A DNA stretch of 64,000 nt from Selaginella moellendorffii. Its lineage: Eukaryota > Streptophyta > Lycopodiopsida > Selaginellales > Selaginellaceae. The stretch lies in NCBI RefSeq assembly GCF_000143415.4, contig NW_003314261.1:5823800-5887799 (forward strand), in the 5' to 3' direction. The translations under genes and the position numbers were made by a program. Each line of letters opens with the position of its first letter. Positions within the stretch are counted from its first letter, which is position 1. The notes beneath the pieces are model-generated. The model saw only the letters and a program-made list of their open reading frames with translations, was not told the DNA's origin and did no database searches. Shown here one piece after another: positions 1-11,900 of this stretch.

Positions 1-110
1 GGAGGCGGCTTAGAGAAGTTTTGGAGGACGGGTCGAGGTTTAGAGACAAGCCAAACATGATGGGTGCGCTGCGCAAGGCCGTGTCCATGGACTGGGAGGA
101 CGATTCCTAG
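1..110 (+). CDS. C-terminal end of a gene entering from the left (unidentified)
   Basis: Reading from base 3, 35 codons are open and end in TAG at 108-110. The tail reads as a basic stretch followed by an acidic finish (KAVSMDWEDDS). The start lies outside the window, so family and length cannot be judged. I do not recognise it. Only the open frame and the protein-like composition support it; an intergenic chance frame is possible. Confidence 0.4.
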   Translation, partial: RRLREVLEDGSRFRDKPNMMGALRKAVSMDWEDDS

Positions 111-759
111 AGAAACAATGGAGTTTCAAGCGTGCGCGTGTCAGTCTACTCTCAGGTCTGTAATCTCCTCAGTAAAGAAACGGTTTTCTTTTCTTGTTTT
201 GTTTTGTTCTGTGACCAAATCTGAAAGCCGTGCTTCTTCCAGGAAACGAGAAAGCTAGGATTCGAGCCCCCCCTTACCTTCTTTAAGAGCCACCCGTGCA
301 AAGAATTTCGTTTGGTACGTTCCCTCCAGTTTTCTAGCTACGAAAGAGAGTGAGAGCTGATTTTTCTTGCTGGAACTTGGATCGATCGATTAGATGATCA
401 AACTTCCAAAGTACTAGATATCGTTTTCCAGGACCTGAGATGGCGACTGAAGTGTGGATCCCAGCCTTGGAAGAAAAAAAGGCGAGAGAAGAGGGAGAAG
501 AGATTGATCCTTCTCCACCACCACCATCGCCACCACCATCGCCACCAGCAAGGCTTTAGTGACGTCAAACACACAGTGATGTCACCGCTAGAGGAGAAAT
601 TCAAAGGTCGTATGATATGGATGGACGGAAAAATAAGAAAAGATTTCCTTTGCCAGGCATTGCGGGACCCAAGATCATTTTGAGAATCGGATTGGTCCAT
701 ACTCCATTCATGGTGGTGGTGGTGACAAAGACAGCAGCTCAGAGAAAAAAAAAGAGGGT
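111..759. other. Spacer holding 3' flanks of two converging genes
   Basis: No supportable gene. The left part would be the 3' UTR of the plus-strand gene ending at 110, and the right part the 3' UTR of the minus-strand gene whose stop is at 760. A short CACCACCATCGC-type repeat lies at about 514-547, and a GGTGGTGGT run near 712-723. Confidence 0.5.
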
Positions 760-2673
760 TTAGACAAATCCTCTCTCCCGTACACCATAACACTCGTGCC
801 CGTACACCTGGACGTTGCTACTGTGGTTACCGCCGGCGGCGGCGGTGGTGGCAGTGGCGGCGGCGGCGGCGGCGGCGTACCGCGCGGTACCGCCGCTACC
901 GACGTTAAGGTTGAGCTTCCAGACGAAGAGGCTCCCCAGGTGCTGGTCGTCCAGCCGCCGCATCTCGCACGGCACGCCGCTTAAGTAGCAGCGCTTGACG
1001 CCCTCCATCCAATCCACTCTCGCCTGCCCGACCAAGCTCACGGCCGAGTAGGGGCTCCGCTCGCTCTGGAAGGTGACGCATACGTCCGGGGTGGGCGTGG
1101 AGGCCGCGGCCACCACCACCACCTCGGGCTGGACGGTGGTGGCGATGGCGCCCGTGGTGGCAGCAGCGTTCATGCTGTTGCTACTGGCCGAGTCCTGCAG
1201 CCCGATGCTACTGCCGCCCGACGAGGAGCGCACGAGCTGGTTGTAGGCGGCGTTCACCCAGCGCACGCGGTTGCTCCTGTCCGTGACGAACGCCGGGAGG
1301 CCGTCCTTCTCCAGCTGCGACTCCACCGTCTCTAGGCTCCCGGAGAGGTAGCCCGCGTAGGAGTTCACCTCGGTTATGGAGTCGAGGCACACGTTGGAGC
1401 CGACCACCAGCGGCACTGGACGGACCGGCTGTGGAGCGATCACCCTTTGCTGCTGGTGCTGGTGCTGGTGCTGTTGTGGGATCGAGCTCGAGCTTTGCTC
1501 CACAAACTCAGCCCTGCCACCCGGCTTGGACGAAGAAGAGCTCGGGAGGCCAGTGTGCATGAACTTTTTGAGGAATCCCCACAGCACGGCATTGCACTCC
1601 GAGTCCCGCATTCTATACCGGAAGCATCCCAGCTGCGTAGGGAGGCCCAGCGGATCGATGTACGGCCCGGCGGCGCGCTGCGGCTTACCGCCCAGCCTCT
1701 CCGACACCACCTTGTCGTAGCTGAGGTTGGACCAGAGCACCACGGAGCGGGTGCTGGATGCGCCACCGCCGAGATCCTCCGTGAGGGCCACCGGGTCGGA
1801 CGATCCGCCATAGGCCTGCTCCAAGTAGCTCGAGTCGATCACCATCCCGGCGCGGTGCTGCTGATGATGATTCTGCGGGTGGAAGGCATCCTGGCGGCTT
1901 TGTTCTTGTTGCTGTTGTTGAGGAACCCTTTGCTCGTGTACCGCGGCGGTACGTGGCTGCGCCGCCGCGCCATACCGCCGCGCCGCCGGCGACGCCGAGC
2001 TGCCCGAGCACAAGCTCAGCTCCAGCCGATTGGAATCGTCCCTGTATCTATCCCGGTCCCGCCGCCCCAGCAAATCGATCGATGACACCACCTCCGGGAC
2101 TGGATTCGCGAGCTGATGCTGCGCTGGTGTGTCTGGCAGCAACGACAGCGTCACAAGCTTGGGCCTCTCGTCATCGCCATTGCCATTTTCCAAGGCAGCG
2201 ATGGGAGCTGGAGGAGAAGCCTGGCGAGGCGGCGGCGGCGGCGGCGGCGGCGGAGGTAGTGATGATGGCGGCGGTGGAGGAGGAGGAGGAGATACTTGCT
2301 GTACGTTGGAGCCTAGATCACTCACCAGCGATCTCGAATTGCTGCTGCTGTTCTTCCGGAGGCTATAGCCACCGCCGCCGCCGCCACTGCTCGCCAGCGT
2401 GGCTGGCGGCTTGGCCGCCACCATGACGCTGCTGCCCGCGTCCTCGAGCACGACGTTAGGGCTCCTGGCGTACGACTGTGTGCTCGTGTTGCCAATCGAT
2501 CCTCCTCCTACTGCCACTGCGGGCCTTATGATCTTCCACCCGGGCAATGCCTGGGCGTCCGACAGCATCGATACGGACGTGGTGACCGTGGACAAGCTCC
2601 CGGCGATGTCCACCATCACTGGCACCATCTGCTGGCTCTGGTGGTGGATTTGCTGCTGGATCTGGAGCTGGAT

Positions 2674-2712
<39 letters not shown>

Positions 2713-3039
2713 AATCTGCTGCTGCTTGCTGCGATTGTTGGCCGCCGATCGCTTGTAGCTCCGGGGCGAGCCGAGCGAGGAATCGCCGGATCTCTTGCGC
2801 CCCTTCCTACACCCTGGCGACACCGAGGAGGAGGATTGCGTCGGGGCATCGGCGGGCGCTGGGGCTTGATCGGGCTTGGCGCTGCCGGTGGCGCTGGATG
2901 GCGCCGAAGGGGGCTTGGGCGCAATTGGACGATAGCGCGACAAGATCTGCTCCGCCTTGGACGAATACATGTTGAAGAAGGGAAACATGAGGGAAGAACA
3001 CCACGATCTACCGCCGCGCGCTAGTGAAATATCCCCCAC
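760..3039 (-). CDS. Low-complexity plant protein resembling the DUF7950 family
   Basis: An uninterrupted frame of 759 codons. The N-terminus carries KAEQILSRYRPIAPKP, which I associate with a plant-specific family of unknown function (DUF7950, from memory). A basic, serine-rich stretch with KRSGDSSLGSPRSYKRSA near residues 83-100 could be a nuclear signal. The conserved-looking C-terminal part (about residues 555-740) contains VCLDSITEVNSYAGYLSGSL, a segment ending GLPAFVTDRSNRVRWVNAAY, and VCVTFQSERSPYSAVSLVGQ. Between them lie long homopolymer tracts: glutamine (about 105-138), glycine, proline (about 250-272), histidine/glutamine and alanine. The start is uncertain: in-frame methionines at 2988 (MFPFFNMYSS) and 2970 lie just before the conserved motif and may be the true starts. 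Function is unknown; a nuclear regulatory role is only a guess. No intron is needed. Confidence 0.75.
2675..2710 (-). repeat. CAG/CTG trinucleotide run encoding polyglutamine
   Basis: Twelve CTG units on the plus strand, with interrupted CTG and GAT/CTG units on both sides, encode the central polyglutamine block of the 760-3039 gene. Pure trinucleotide runs of this kind are prone to length change. Confidence 0.85.
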
Positions 3040-4186
3040 CTTCTTCCTCCTCGCCTCCCCATTCGTGAATCATGCCCCCTCCTCCCGATTCTCACCTCCC
3101 CCGCCCGAAATATCGATCCATCCCCAGGAATTCGGCGCTCCATCGCGATCTTGCCCGCATTCCAATCCGGGCGCTCCTCCTACCCTAAGAGATCCCGCCC
3201 CCCGGGCGAGCTCCTCTCATGAAATCTGTGCAAACCAAACAGCCACCGGCACAGAAAAACTCAGAGATTCCCCCGGGAGCCGATCGATCCGGCGCTGGCC
3301 TCGCGGATTCCAGACACCGAGCCCTAAAACCACAGCCCTCGCACGCAATCGCTCGGTTCTTGGCCAAGGCAGTGGAGACGACAGCGCGAAGAGAGAAAAC
3401 GAAGAGAACAAAATGAAGAACAGGGTAAAAAATCGGATATCAAAGGGTTAAAGTATAAGTCACCTAGAGTTAAGAAAATTTGACGAGAAAAAAAAAACAT
3501 TATTGACGGTACTGGAGTGTATCAAATGGAGGGCGGTAAGGGGATCGATGGCAGGCAAGCCACCACAGCCACAGATTTTGATATCGTGCCCAATTACCTA
3601 CGACAAGAAAACTTCCAGCCCAGACAACCAGGTCCGGCACCATACCTACCAGCTTTCCCCGCACCACCACGAACAAAACACGCGTCGCGGCCTGGGCCCC
3701 ACGCCTCTGGGTGGCCCACGCTGCTTCGGAGCCGTACCCCATTGGGCAAAATGGGACTTTGGACAAAATATTTTAAGCCCTTGTTTCCGGCGAGCAAATT
3801 TTTTAGGGCTTTGCTATATTCTTACTATGTATAGTGCACGGGAGAGATTTGCTGATCCACTACAGCTGGACAAAGCATATAAGAGTGATTAAAGCATTTA
3901 GGGAAGAATTTTAATAGCCTAAGTGGACCCAAGCTTCAGACAACATTGATGCCGTACCACCAACCGATTTTCAGCACCAATTTAGAAGCAAAGGAAAAAG
4001 AAGAGTGTCGCGCTGGCGGGTGGCCACTGGCTGTACGAAATATCTCCCGACCCCGTGGCCAAAGGCAGCCGATTGGTCCAGAGTCTGGTGGCCATTACTC
4101 CCACGAGGGGCCATCACCCCTTAACCAGGACCGATTTAAAATAAGGTTACAAGCTACTTATAAACGGCCAATGAGGTACCTGGATT

Positions 4187-4267
4187 TGACGTCAGCCCTC
4201 TTTCCAGCCGACGCGTGGCGGTGGGCCCCGGCCGACGTGGCTGCAAGGCCGTCCAATGAAGCACGTG
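4187..4267. promoter_or_regulatory. Cluster of ACGT-core motifs (TGACGTCA and CACGTG)
   Basis: TGACGTCA at 4187-4194, GACGTGG near 4234 and CACGTG at 4262-4267 lie within 81 bp, with CCAAT boxes nearby. In plants, palindromic ACGT cores are bound by bZIP and, for CACGTG, bHLH factors. The nearest start downstream is the minus-strand gene about 1.2 kb away, so this may be a distal element or the promoter of a transcript I cannot see. Confidence 0.3.
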
Positions 4268-5021
4268 GACCCGGCAACGAGAGGCTGGTTTTGATTGGCT
4301 GACGGGGCGGAGGAATGGCATCCCATTGGCCGGCGTGCTTGCGAAAAGATCCCCATGTATCCACATCCACGATTCCTTTGTTTATAAATAAGTAAAGAAT
4401 GAAGCAAGCTTTTGATGGAGGAAACCATGCAAACCCAATTCATGTTTATACTATACGTCGCTATCAACACCACCACCACCACCGCCTTGTAAACAATGAT
4501 AGTGCATGTCTCCCAATGGCATTAAGGTATATGGTCTCGTCCAAAAGGATTGGCCGCGTCTATGATACCTAGTCCAAAGTGCCGGCTTGGAACACCCATT
4601 TGTTTTTTGGGCTCCCGATGATCACGGATCGACCATACTCGGTGACCGATCAGTGGATCTCTCATGGCTTAATCACTGAAAACCGAGCGAAACACCATTT
4701 ATACAATGGTTTGTGGCTGGATCTGTCGGCACAAGCCTATAAAGCTTTGCCTCCCACAAAACCCACAACTCCCACTCATAAAATACGAAAGCTTCTCCCC
4801 CTGCGCGAGACCCCACCAAAGTCAGCAATTCTCCACAAGCCCCTGCTAGGAGGCATCCATTCAAGTCCCATCGCACCGATTCCTTTTCATTAAGCTGTGT
4901 GTAGAGCCCCACAAGTTAGTGCAAGAGATGCTCCTACAAAGTTTTCCTTCCAGATCAAAACCAATGCTACAAAGCTTACTAAAAACTTCAACAGAAACCC
5001 ATCCTTTTCTATGCTACCTTA

Positions 5022-5086
5022 TGAGAGAGAGAGAGAGAGAAAAGAGAGTTGGAAAAGAGAGAGAGAGAGAGAGACAAAGAGAGAGA
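5022..5086. repeat. GA-rich microsatellite
   Basis: Interrupted GA repeats directly downstream of the cryptochrome stop codon, probably inside its 3' UTR. Confidence 0.8.
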
Positions 5087-5089
5087 TAT

Positions 5090-7346
5090 TCACAAGTAAG
5101 CTGAGAAGTCCACCCTACGTCGATTGCTGTGTGTGGGGAACCATACCGCCGCAGCTGTCGCGTAGCCGTCGTAATTCCTCCTAAAGGCTGATGACGACTC
5201 CGCGGTGGAGTTGACATCACTGTCCATCATCTCGACCGCCTGCTGATGCTGCTGCTGGGGTTGCTGCAGCTGCAGCTGAGGGAATTGCTGCTGCTGGGGA
5301 TGCTGCTCCTGTCTGTGGTTGGCGGGATGAAAATCTTCCCCCGGCCCCGCCAGCGCAAAGTTGTGCTGCTGCGGCTGAAGATGGTGGTGGTGGTGGTGGT
5401 GGTGATGATGGATCCGGCTGGACCCGGACCGCAGCGTGTTAAAGTCAGGGAGGAGCGTTGGAACGATCTGATCCGGGTGTGAGGTATCCGAACATCGGTC
5501 TCGCTGCTGCTGCTGCTGGTTTTGGCGCTCCATCACCATCTGGTCGTTTGATCGTCGCTGGTGCCCGTTGCTACCGCCATAGTCTCTGATCTGCTGCTCG
5601 CCATTGTCACTGTTTATCTCCGGCGGCTCCGGCGTCCCACTGCCGCTGCTGATACTGTTACTGTTGTGCTCCCACATGTCCCGCAGCCCCCGCTGCAGCC
5701 GCTCCCGCGCCGCCGCGATCTCCACCACCGGCCTCGGGTAGTTGCAGCCCAGCTCGATCCCCGCCGCGCACAGCACGCTCGGGGGCGCGTTCCACGGCTC
5801 GTGGATCCACTCCGTCGGCAGCCTCGACAGCTCCGGCAGCCACTTCCGGACGTAGTTGCCATCCGGATCGAACCGCCGCCCCTCGACCTGCACAAAACCC
5901 CGGGTTTGCTCTTAGAGAGAGAAAAGATGGCGGGCAATGGAGGCTTACGTGTGGGATCTCCATGCGGTCCAGCTCGTGGCCGTCCGGGAGGCTCCCGGAG
6001 ATGTACTGCCACCCGAGGATGTCCGACTCGAGGTCCGCGTCCAGCAGCGTGTCCCAGAAGTACTTCATCCCCCAGCGCCACGGGAGCTGGAGGAACTTGA
6101 CGCAGAAGCTCGAGACGATGACGCGGATCCGGTTGTGGAGCCAGCCCGTCGCCCAAAGCTCGCGCATCCCGGCGTCGACGAGAGGATACCCAGTTCGCCC
6201 CTGCCGCCACGCCTTGAAGAACCCCTCGTCAACTCTCCAGGGGAAGTGTCTCAGGTGCCCCAGCAGCGATCGCTCGTGAGTGAAGGGGAAGTGGAAGCAC
6301 AGGTACCTCGAGTACTCGCGGTAGCCGAGCGCTCGCAGGAACAAGCTCGCGCTGCGCTCCGCGGGCTGCCTGCCGTCGGTGATCCACAGCAGCTGCTTGC
6401 TGCGCACGGCGTGGAACACCTTCCGGATGCTCAGCTCGCCGTAGTGCAAGTGCGGCGAGAGCATGGACGTGGTGCCACCGTCCACCTTGCCGCGGTTGTC
6501 GCCATAGTCGGCCAGCGGCCCGGCCAGGAACGCGTCCAGGGCCTTGTTGGCGTTGCTCCAGCCGGGCGTCCAAGTCCGGGCCAGCATCGCGTTGCTGCTC
6601 TTCTCGAAGTCGTCCTCGAGGCCGAGCTCCTCGGCTGGGAGGCCAAGGTGGCCGAGCCCCGGCTCGGCTGGCGGGGAGAGGCGCTTTGGCGGGAGTAGTG
6701 GGCCGTCGGGTTCGTGGTCCATGCCGAGGTAGCGCTGCCAAAACAATTGAAAGTGTGTATATGGATTGCCTCGCGCGTCGAAGAGCTCCCACGGCTCGTA
6801 GAGGAGATCCGCGTTGAAGGTCTGTACGGTGATGCCGTACTGCGAGAGCCCGTGCTTTACGTGGTGGTCTCGGATGAGCGACACGGGATCTGTGGAGGAA
6901 CAGGAGCGAAAGAGTTAGATCATAAGAGAAGTTGGCTATCGAAAGACAACTTGGAGGAACTGGAGAGAACTCGAGGAACTATAGGCTATACAAAGTTTCT
7001 ACCTAGGAAAGATGGAAAATCCATGGTGCTCACCATAGAGGTGATTGTAGAAAACCTGAGTAGCTTTGGTGTCCCTGGCGATCTGGAGCAGTGCGTTGAG
7101 GCTGCTGCCGCGGGACTTTTGCATCAAGAGCGGGCAGCCGAGCTTGGCGAGTGAGGAATTCAGGTGCATCAAGCTTTGCTTGAGCCACCATCGCGACACT
7201 CTCCCCGGGCGGAACTCTCCCTCCTCCTCAGCGCACCAGATGAACAGCGGAACCACGGCCCCGGCCTTGGACGCCGCCGCCAGCGCCGGATTGTCCTCCA
7301 CTCGCAGATCTCGCCGAAACCACACGATGGTTGTGCTGCTACCCAT
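5090..7346 (-). CDS. CRY: Plant cryptochrome (blue-light receptor)
   Basis: Three exons: 7346-7034, 6889-5949 and 5887-5090, joined by GT-AG introns of 144 and 61 bp, giving about 683 residues. The N-terminus (TTIVWFRRDLRVEDNPAL) is the photolyase-type antenna domain. The FAD domain includes TSMLSPHLHYGELSIRKVF, GRTGYPLVDAGMRELWATGW, NRIRVIVSSF and DADLESDILGWQYISG, where the aspartate opposite flavin N5 is present. The C-terminal extension carries DQIVP and, about 110 residues on, STAES, two parts of the DAS motif of plant cryptochromes. The linker is unusually rich in glutamine and histidine. Plant cryptochromes bind FAD, change conformation in blue light and signal to COP1/SPA-type and bHLH partners, mainly in the nucleus. 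The start MGSSTT is preferred over an upstream in-frame MREKEKE because it matches usual cryptochrome starts. CRY1 or CRY2 cannot be assigned. Confidence 0.95.
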
Positions 7347-9255
7347 CTCTTTCTCTTTCTCTCGCACTCCCTCTCTCTTACGTTAAGCTTGGTCTCACTC
7401 TCTCTCTCTCTCTCCCCTCCCCTGTTTTAGCGACTGAAAGCGATGATCAGCGACCTGGGCGGTGAAATGCGAGCGCGATTTCAGTCATGCTCGGCTCCCA
7501 GCCCCGAATATGGCATTGGGCAGAGGCCGATTAGAGATTCCCCGGCCCAGCGGTGCGCCATACCTTGTCTTCTCACTCCAGGTGCTTTCCTGGCTCCTTT
7601 TGCCTCGCTCTCTTCTTGGGTCGCGGAATCCATAGCTGTTCCAGCTGCCCAGCTAGCGCATTCCGTGCCTTCTTTCTCTTTTTTCGCTTTTCCACTGCCT
7701 CGCCAATCCACAAGGAAGAGAGAGAAAGAGAGGGAAAGAAAAAAAAAGGCTTATCTCTTCCACTGCTTTGTCCAGTTGCTGAGCCAGCTTGTGGATAGTA
7801 GTAAGAAGATGGGTCTGCCAAACAGCGCATTAGGGCACACTGTGATCAGCGCCACGTCTACGTCCCTATAGCGCCACACCACCGCGTGCAGTGCCACGGC
7901 TAATGTTACTCTCCACTCTTTGCTCGATGATTTAGAGATATTCTTCCTGTCGCCCTTGCATGGGGCATTTTCTGGTACATGGATTGGAATATGCCATTCA
8001 TGGAAGAGCAGTCACCCGTGGACGAATTACGAGGCGCCAGGTGGACGGACCAGTGGCGATTCACGCGCAGCCATGTCGGAGCTTTTGTACAATGACGAGC
8101 GCTGCCGTCATCTCTAAGCGGGAGGTGAGCCTATCGTCTAGAATTTGCGTCTTGCTAGGCCTATCTCGCACTCTTTGCGATCGATCTTACCTCGTTGGAG
8201 GAGCTCCGCTTTTTATTCATTGCTGTTCATATGAAACCACCTTCTTATTTTCCTAGTTTTTCTCTTTATCTATAGTATTTTCTTTTCTTGGCACATTAAT
8301 TATTTGTGACTCTTATAATTCTCATTTCCAGTCTGGTGGTCCTTTTTATCTTAATGCTAAGCATATGCATAAAGTTGAGAATTTTATTTAATTTTTTGTC
8401 TTTGATCAATTTTAATGTTGAGTATTTCCCTATTCCAAAAGTTAAATCACTTTTAAGTTTTGGGTTGATTACATATCATTGGTTATAAGTGTGAGTTCAT
8501 GCTGAAATCTATCAGGAAAGAACAAAGGTCGATCAAATAGTAATCTAAGTTAAAATTTTGATATATTACTAAAAACTTAAATTTAGTTGAATAAAATTTT
8601 AATCCTCGGGATCTAATTTTATAATAAAAACTTTATGCTGACCAAGCCACCTTTTTCGATTATTATTACATGGGTGACTGGCGCTCAAATGGAGTCATTA
8701 GACCACAGTGCAATGGATGCAAATGTAAACCTCAAAGGATTGAGAAGTCAAAGGCCCGCCACCTCCTACTATTAAAAGAAGATCAATAAAAAAGAAAGCC
8801 TTCAATGCAAAAACAAGAAAATAAATCAATCTAAGTCACAAGATCTCGTCAAGAATGCCGTGTCAATGTTGTTTTCGATTGCATGATTGTGCTGTGCAGA
8901 GCTGTCTATGAAGTGAGAGTCTCCCCGCGGTTTCTTGCTTCCAAAGCGTAAAACGAATATACCCAGCGCCAGCGGAATATGCTGGGGCTTAGCTGAATAT
9001 TCGCAACCTCTTTTTCTCTTAGCAGACCCTTTGAGAGAATATGCCGGCGCGATGACAAAAATGGCGTGAAAAAGGTAATTCCTTTGTCTAATGGGACGTG
9101 GCACGTTAGTGTTTAAACGATCGCTAGGCTAAACCTCTTTTTGTAGGTGAGGGAAATTCTAGGTAGCGCGCGAGCGAGAAATCGGCGAGAGGGAGAGCGC
9201 GAGGAGAAGATCGACTTGAGATCACGGAGAGAGTGTAGCTAGGAAGAGAGCGGCT
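7347..9255. other. 1.9-kb intergenic region between divergent genes (cryptochrome and TMEM214-like)
   Basis: Contains promoter space for both neighbours. A CT run at about 7398-7415, typical of plant 5' leaders, sits just upstream of the cryptochrome start. From about 8230 to 8830 the sequence becomes AT-rich with no coding signal. Short open frames here look like chance frames. Confidence 0.55.
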
Positions 9256-11637
9256 ATGGCGCCAGCAGCTGCCGTGGATTCGTCGCCGCTCCAGGATTGG
9301 AGCGACGAGATGGAAAGCAATGGAGATTTCGAGCTTGCGAGCAGCAGCGGGAATGGATCGGGGGCTCCTGGCGCGCCGGATCACGGCTGGCACAAGGTGA
9401 CAAACCCTAAGAAGCAGCGGCTGCGGGAGAGGAAGCTCAAGGCCGAGGGGGGAGGAGGAGGCGAAGGGGGCGCTGGGTTAGGTCAAGATGGGAAGAACTC
9501 CTCCAAGGCGTTTGAGGCGCTGGAGAAGGAGGCGGAGGCGCGAACCGAGCGGCGCAAGTCGAGGAAGGCTGCATGGAGCGCCAGTGTCGCCGCCGCTGCC
9601 ATCCCCGCCGCGAATGGCGTCCATCATCCTCACGGCAGCGACGATGAGGAGCAAGGTAGCGATGTTGAGTCTAAGAATGCCGCTGTAGGAGGCAGTGCCA
9701 ATGGAGGCGAGAAGAAAAAAAAGGCAAAGAAGCCAAAGGTTTCTATTGCCGATGCTGCGGCTGCAATTGACCCAGTGGATCTGGCAGACTATCTCGCCAC
9801 CTTGTCGGTATGTTCTTCATCGTTTTTTCTTCTTTAGTTTTTCTTTTTTCGAATTCCATGCATGCTGACACTTGGTTTTCTCCTCCAGGCGTCTTACGAC
9901 GATATTCAATTGATTCGTTGCGTGGATTACTTCGTCAAGATTTTCTCGCCTGTAAATACGGTAGAGATCGCGTGGGACAAGATGTCGAGGGATCCGCTGC
10001 TCAAGAGCGTCCAGGTGAGAGTTTAAATGCTTCTCGTGATGCTTAGAGACTAATGCTGGCTGTTTTCCTTCACATTTCAAGGTTCCTATCGGGGATCTTC
10101 CTGACAAAGTGTGTAGAGCCACAGCTAACTGGCTGGGACAGAAGTCCGTGGACTCTTTGTCACAATTCGTCTCCTGGGCCCTGAACGATGTTTTGTTCGA
10201 GGCTCAGCCCCAGCAAAAGGGTGGGAAGAGTGGTCCTACGGTTTCCAACAGCACAAAGGTAGCTAGCCCATGACATTTTGTGGCGCTATTTCTTTATCTC
10301 TACACATATATCCTGACCGGTCGCAACCAACTTGCGCGTGTCTTTGGCAGATTGCTGTGCTCGTTGTTGTGGCCATACTACTGAGAAGAAGGTCCGAAGT
10401 GCTACTGGGAATGATGGAAACGCTTCGACAACCGAAGTTTCAAGCTCCACCGAAGCTTTACGTACTGGCCTGGATGTACGGCCAGGTTGGTGTTTGATAC
10501 TGTCCTGTGCTCCGAAGGTTTTAACATTTATCGCAGGTAGCTCGTGAGGATCTGCTTGCTGGATTATATCTGTGGTCCCATAATCTTCTCCCATTGGCTG
10601 TTGGTAGCTCCAGCACTCCTGTTACTCGGGACATTGCTCTCCAGTTTTTTGAGGGGTACGATAGCTCTTGTTTATCTCATGACTGATGGTTTGCATTTAT
10701 TGCAGCTTTGTGATGAAAGACCTCGCTAAGAACCGCCCCTCTCTCTTGACTGGTGCTACAAGGAAGGAGAGGTTGATTTCTCCTCACGCGCTCATTGCGT
10801 GCCTCCATATGGCGTATCCACCCGAGTCGTCTAGAACTAAGGTACAACTACTCATTTTTGGCGGGCAAGATATTGACATTCGCGTGCAGGCAACGCAAAG
10901 GTATTTGGCGATTTATCCCACAGTGAAAGAAATTTCTCTTGGAGGCTCTACTCGCACTCGAGCACTAAAGACTGTGGCTCAGCAGCTTCTTCCGATGTCC
11001 CTTACCGTGGCCGAAGAAGGTAAACTATCTGCATTATCTGAGGGCCTCCCTCATCTAAGCTTGTCCTGGCAGATGATCCCGAGTTGTCCCTTGAAGGCTG
11101 CGATCTATTCAGGTGGTGTTTGTTTCAGTCACCCGACAGCTACAAGCAATGGGTGAGTCCTGCTTAAGGTTTCTTTGTGACAGACCTTGAACTCTTGTGT
11201 CTATCGAACTTGTACTATTGCAGGAGAAGCTCTATCCGGAAAGGTTGAAAGGCAGCGTGCGTGTCCTAAAGTTCCTTAGGGGCACTTGGAGGGAATCCCA
11301 GTCCATGCTCTCGCCACTCAAAGAGTTACAGAGCACGGTGACATCACTAAAGCTCCAGGTGAGAGCTGGAAATGCCCTTTCCTTTGAGATGTTCGCTAAC
11401 TCTTGTTTGTATGTGCAGAGTCTCAAGATGAAACAAGATCCCAAGCTGGAAGCCGAGTCGATCAAGGCTTTGGATCACTGCAAGTTTCTCCAGAAGAAGA
11501 TGAGCTTGTGGAATGCGTGCTTGAGCGCGAGCGTCGCTCTGGCGTGCACGGCGGCTGCTGGCTACGCGTTCTATCTCCTGAGCCCCGACAAGAACCCATG
11601 GAACTGGGACGGTAAGATTCTTCTCAGCAATCTATAG
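9256..11637 (+). CDS. TMEM214-like ER membrane protein, plant type
   Basis: Ten exons with consistent phases: 9256-9807, 9889-10014, 10082-10258, 10351-10485, 10537-10655, 10706-10841, 10890-11019, 11073-11152, 11224-11358 and 11419-11637. The disordered, charged N-terminus contains HGWHKVTNPKKQR, then IDPVDLADYLATLSASYDDI, a conserved-looking helical core with a hydrophobic stretch IAVLVVVAILL, and a membrane segment near the C-terminus (LSASVALACTAAAGYAFYLL). This order matches plant homologues of TMEM214, an ER membrane protein linked in animals to caspase-4 recruitment; the plant role is not settled. The end is uncertain: TGGGACGGTAAG offers a further donor, and splicing to the AG at about 11680 would replace the last residues with a lysine-rich tail. 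Confidence 0.85.
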
Positions 11638-11900
11638 TTTCTCTCTTCTATCTCGATCGCAAGCTACCATTGACGACAGCAACACCAAAAGCCAAAAAAA
11701 AGGTTCTATGCTCGACGTGATTCAAAGACAAGTTCTTAGATCTTAGAGACGGTGAAGAAAAAAAAAATTGATCTTTTGGAGTAGAATAGGCGCTTCTCTC
11801 TTTTTTTCCTCACCGTTTGTTTCTTCGTAATAATAAGGAATGGAAGTCTTTGCCTTCTGAGAGGGAAAATTTCGAAATTTTAGGGCTCTTTGTGCTGGTT

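Larger units (their letters stand above)
3040..5089. other. 2-kb intergenic region: promoter side of the 760-3039 gene and 3' side of the cryptochrome
   Basis: No open frame here looks like a real gene. The stretch beside 3040 would hold the 5' UTR and core promoter of the minus-strand gene, and the stretch beside 5089 the 3' UTR of the cryptochrome. The middle holds CCAAT-like boxes, a palindromic TGACGTCA, a CACGTG and TATA-like ATTTATAAATA near 4379-4387. Confidence 0.5.

Noticed and set aside
398-793. 131-codon minus-strand frame
   Set aside because: It overlaps the end of the 760-3039 gene in another frame and runs through its 3' flank with W/R repeats from a CACCAC repeat.
1447-2085. 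Long plus-strand frames opposite the 760-3039 gene (for example 212 codons)
   Set aside because: They are antisense to GC- and repeat-rich coding sequence; composition is Arg/Ala/Leu-rich shadow translation with no recognisable motif.
5937-6698. 253-codon plus-strand frame inside the cryptochrome
   Set aside because: It lies exactly opposite the conserved FAD domain and reads as an E/V/R-rich shadow.
8826-9104. 92-codon minus-strand frame in the 7.3-9.3 kb spacer
   Set aside because: No domain, no signal and no splice context; best explained by chance.
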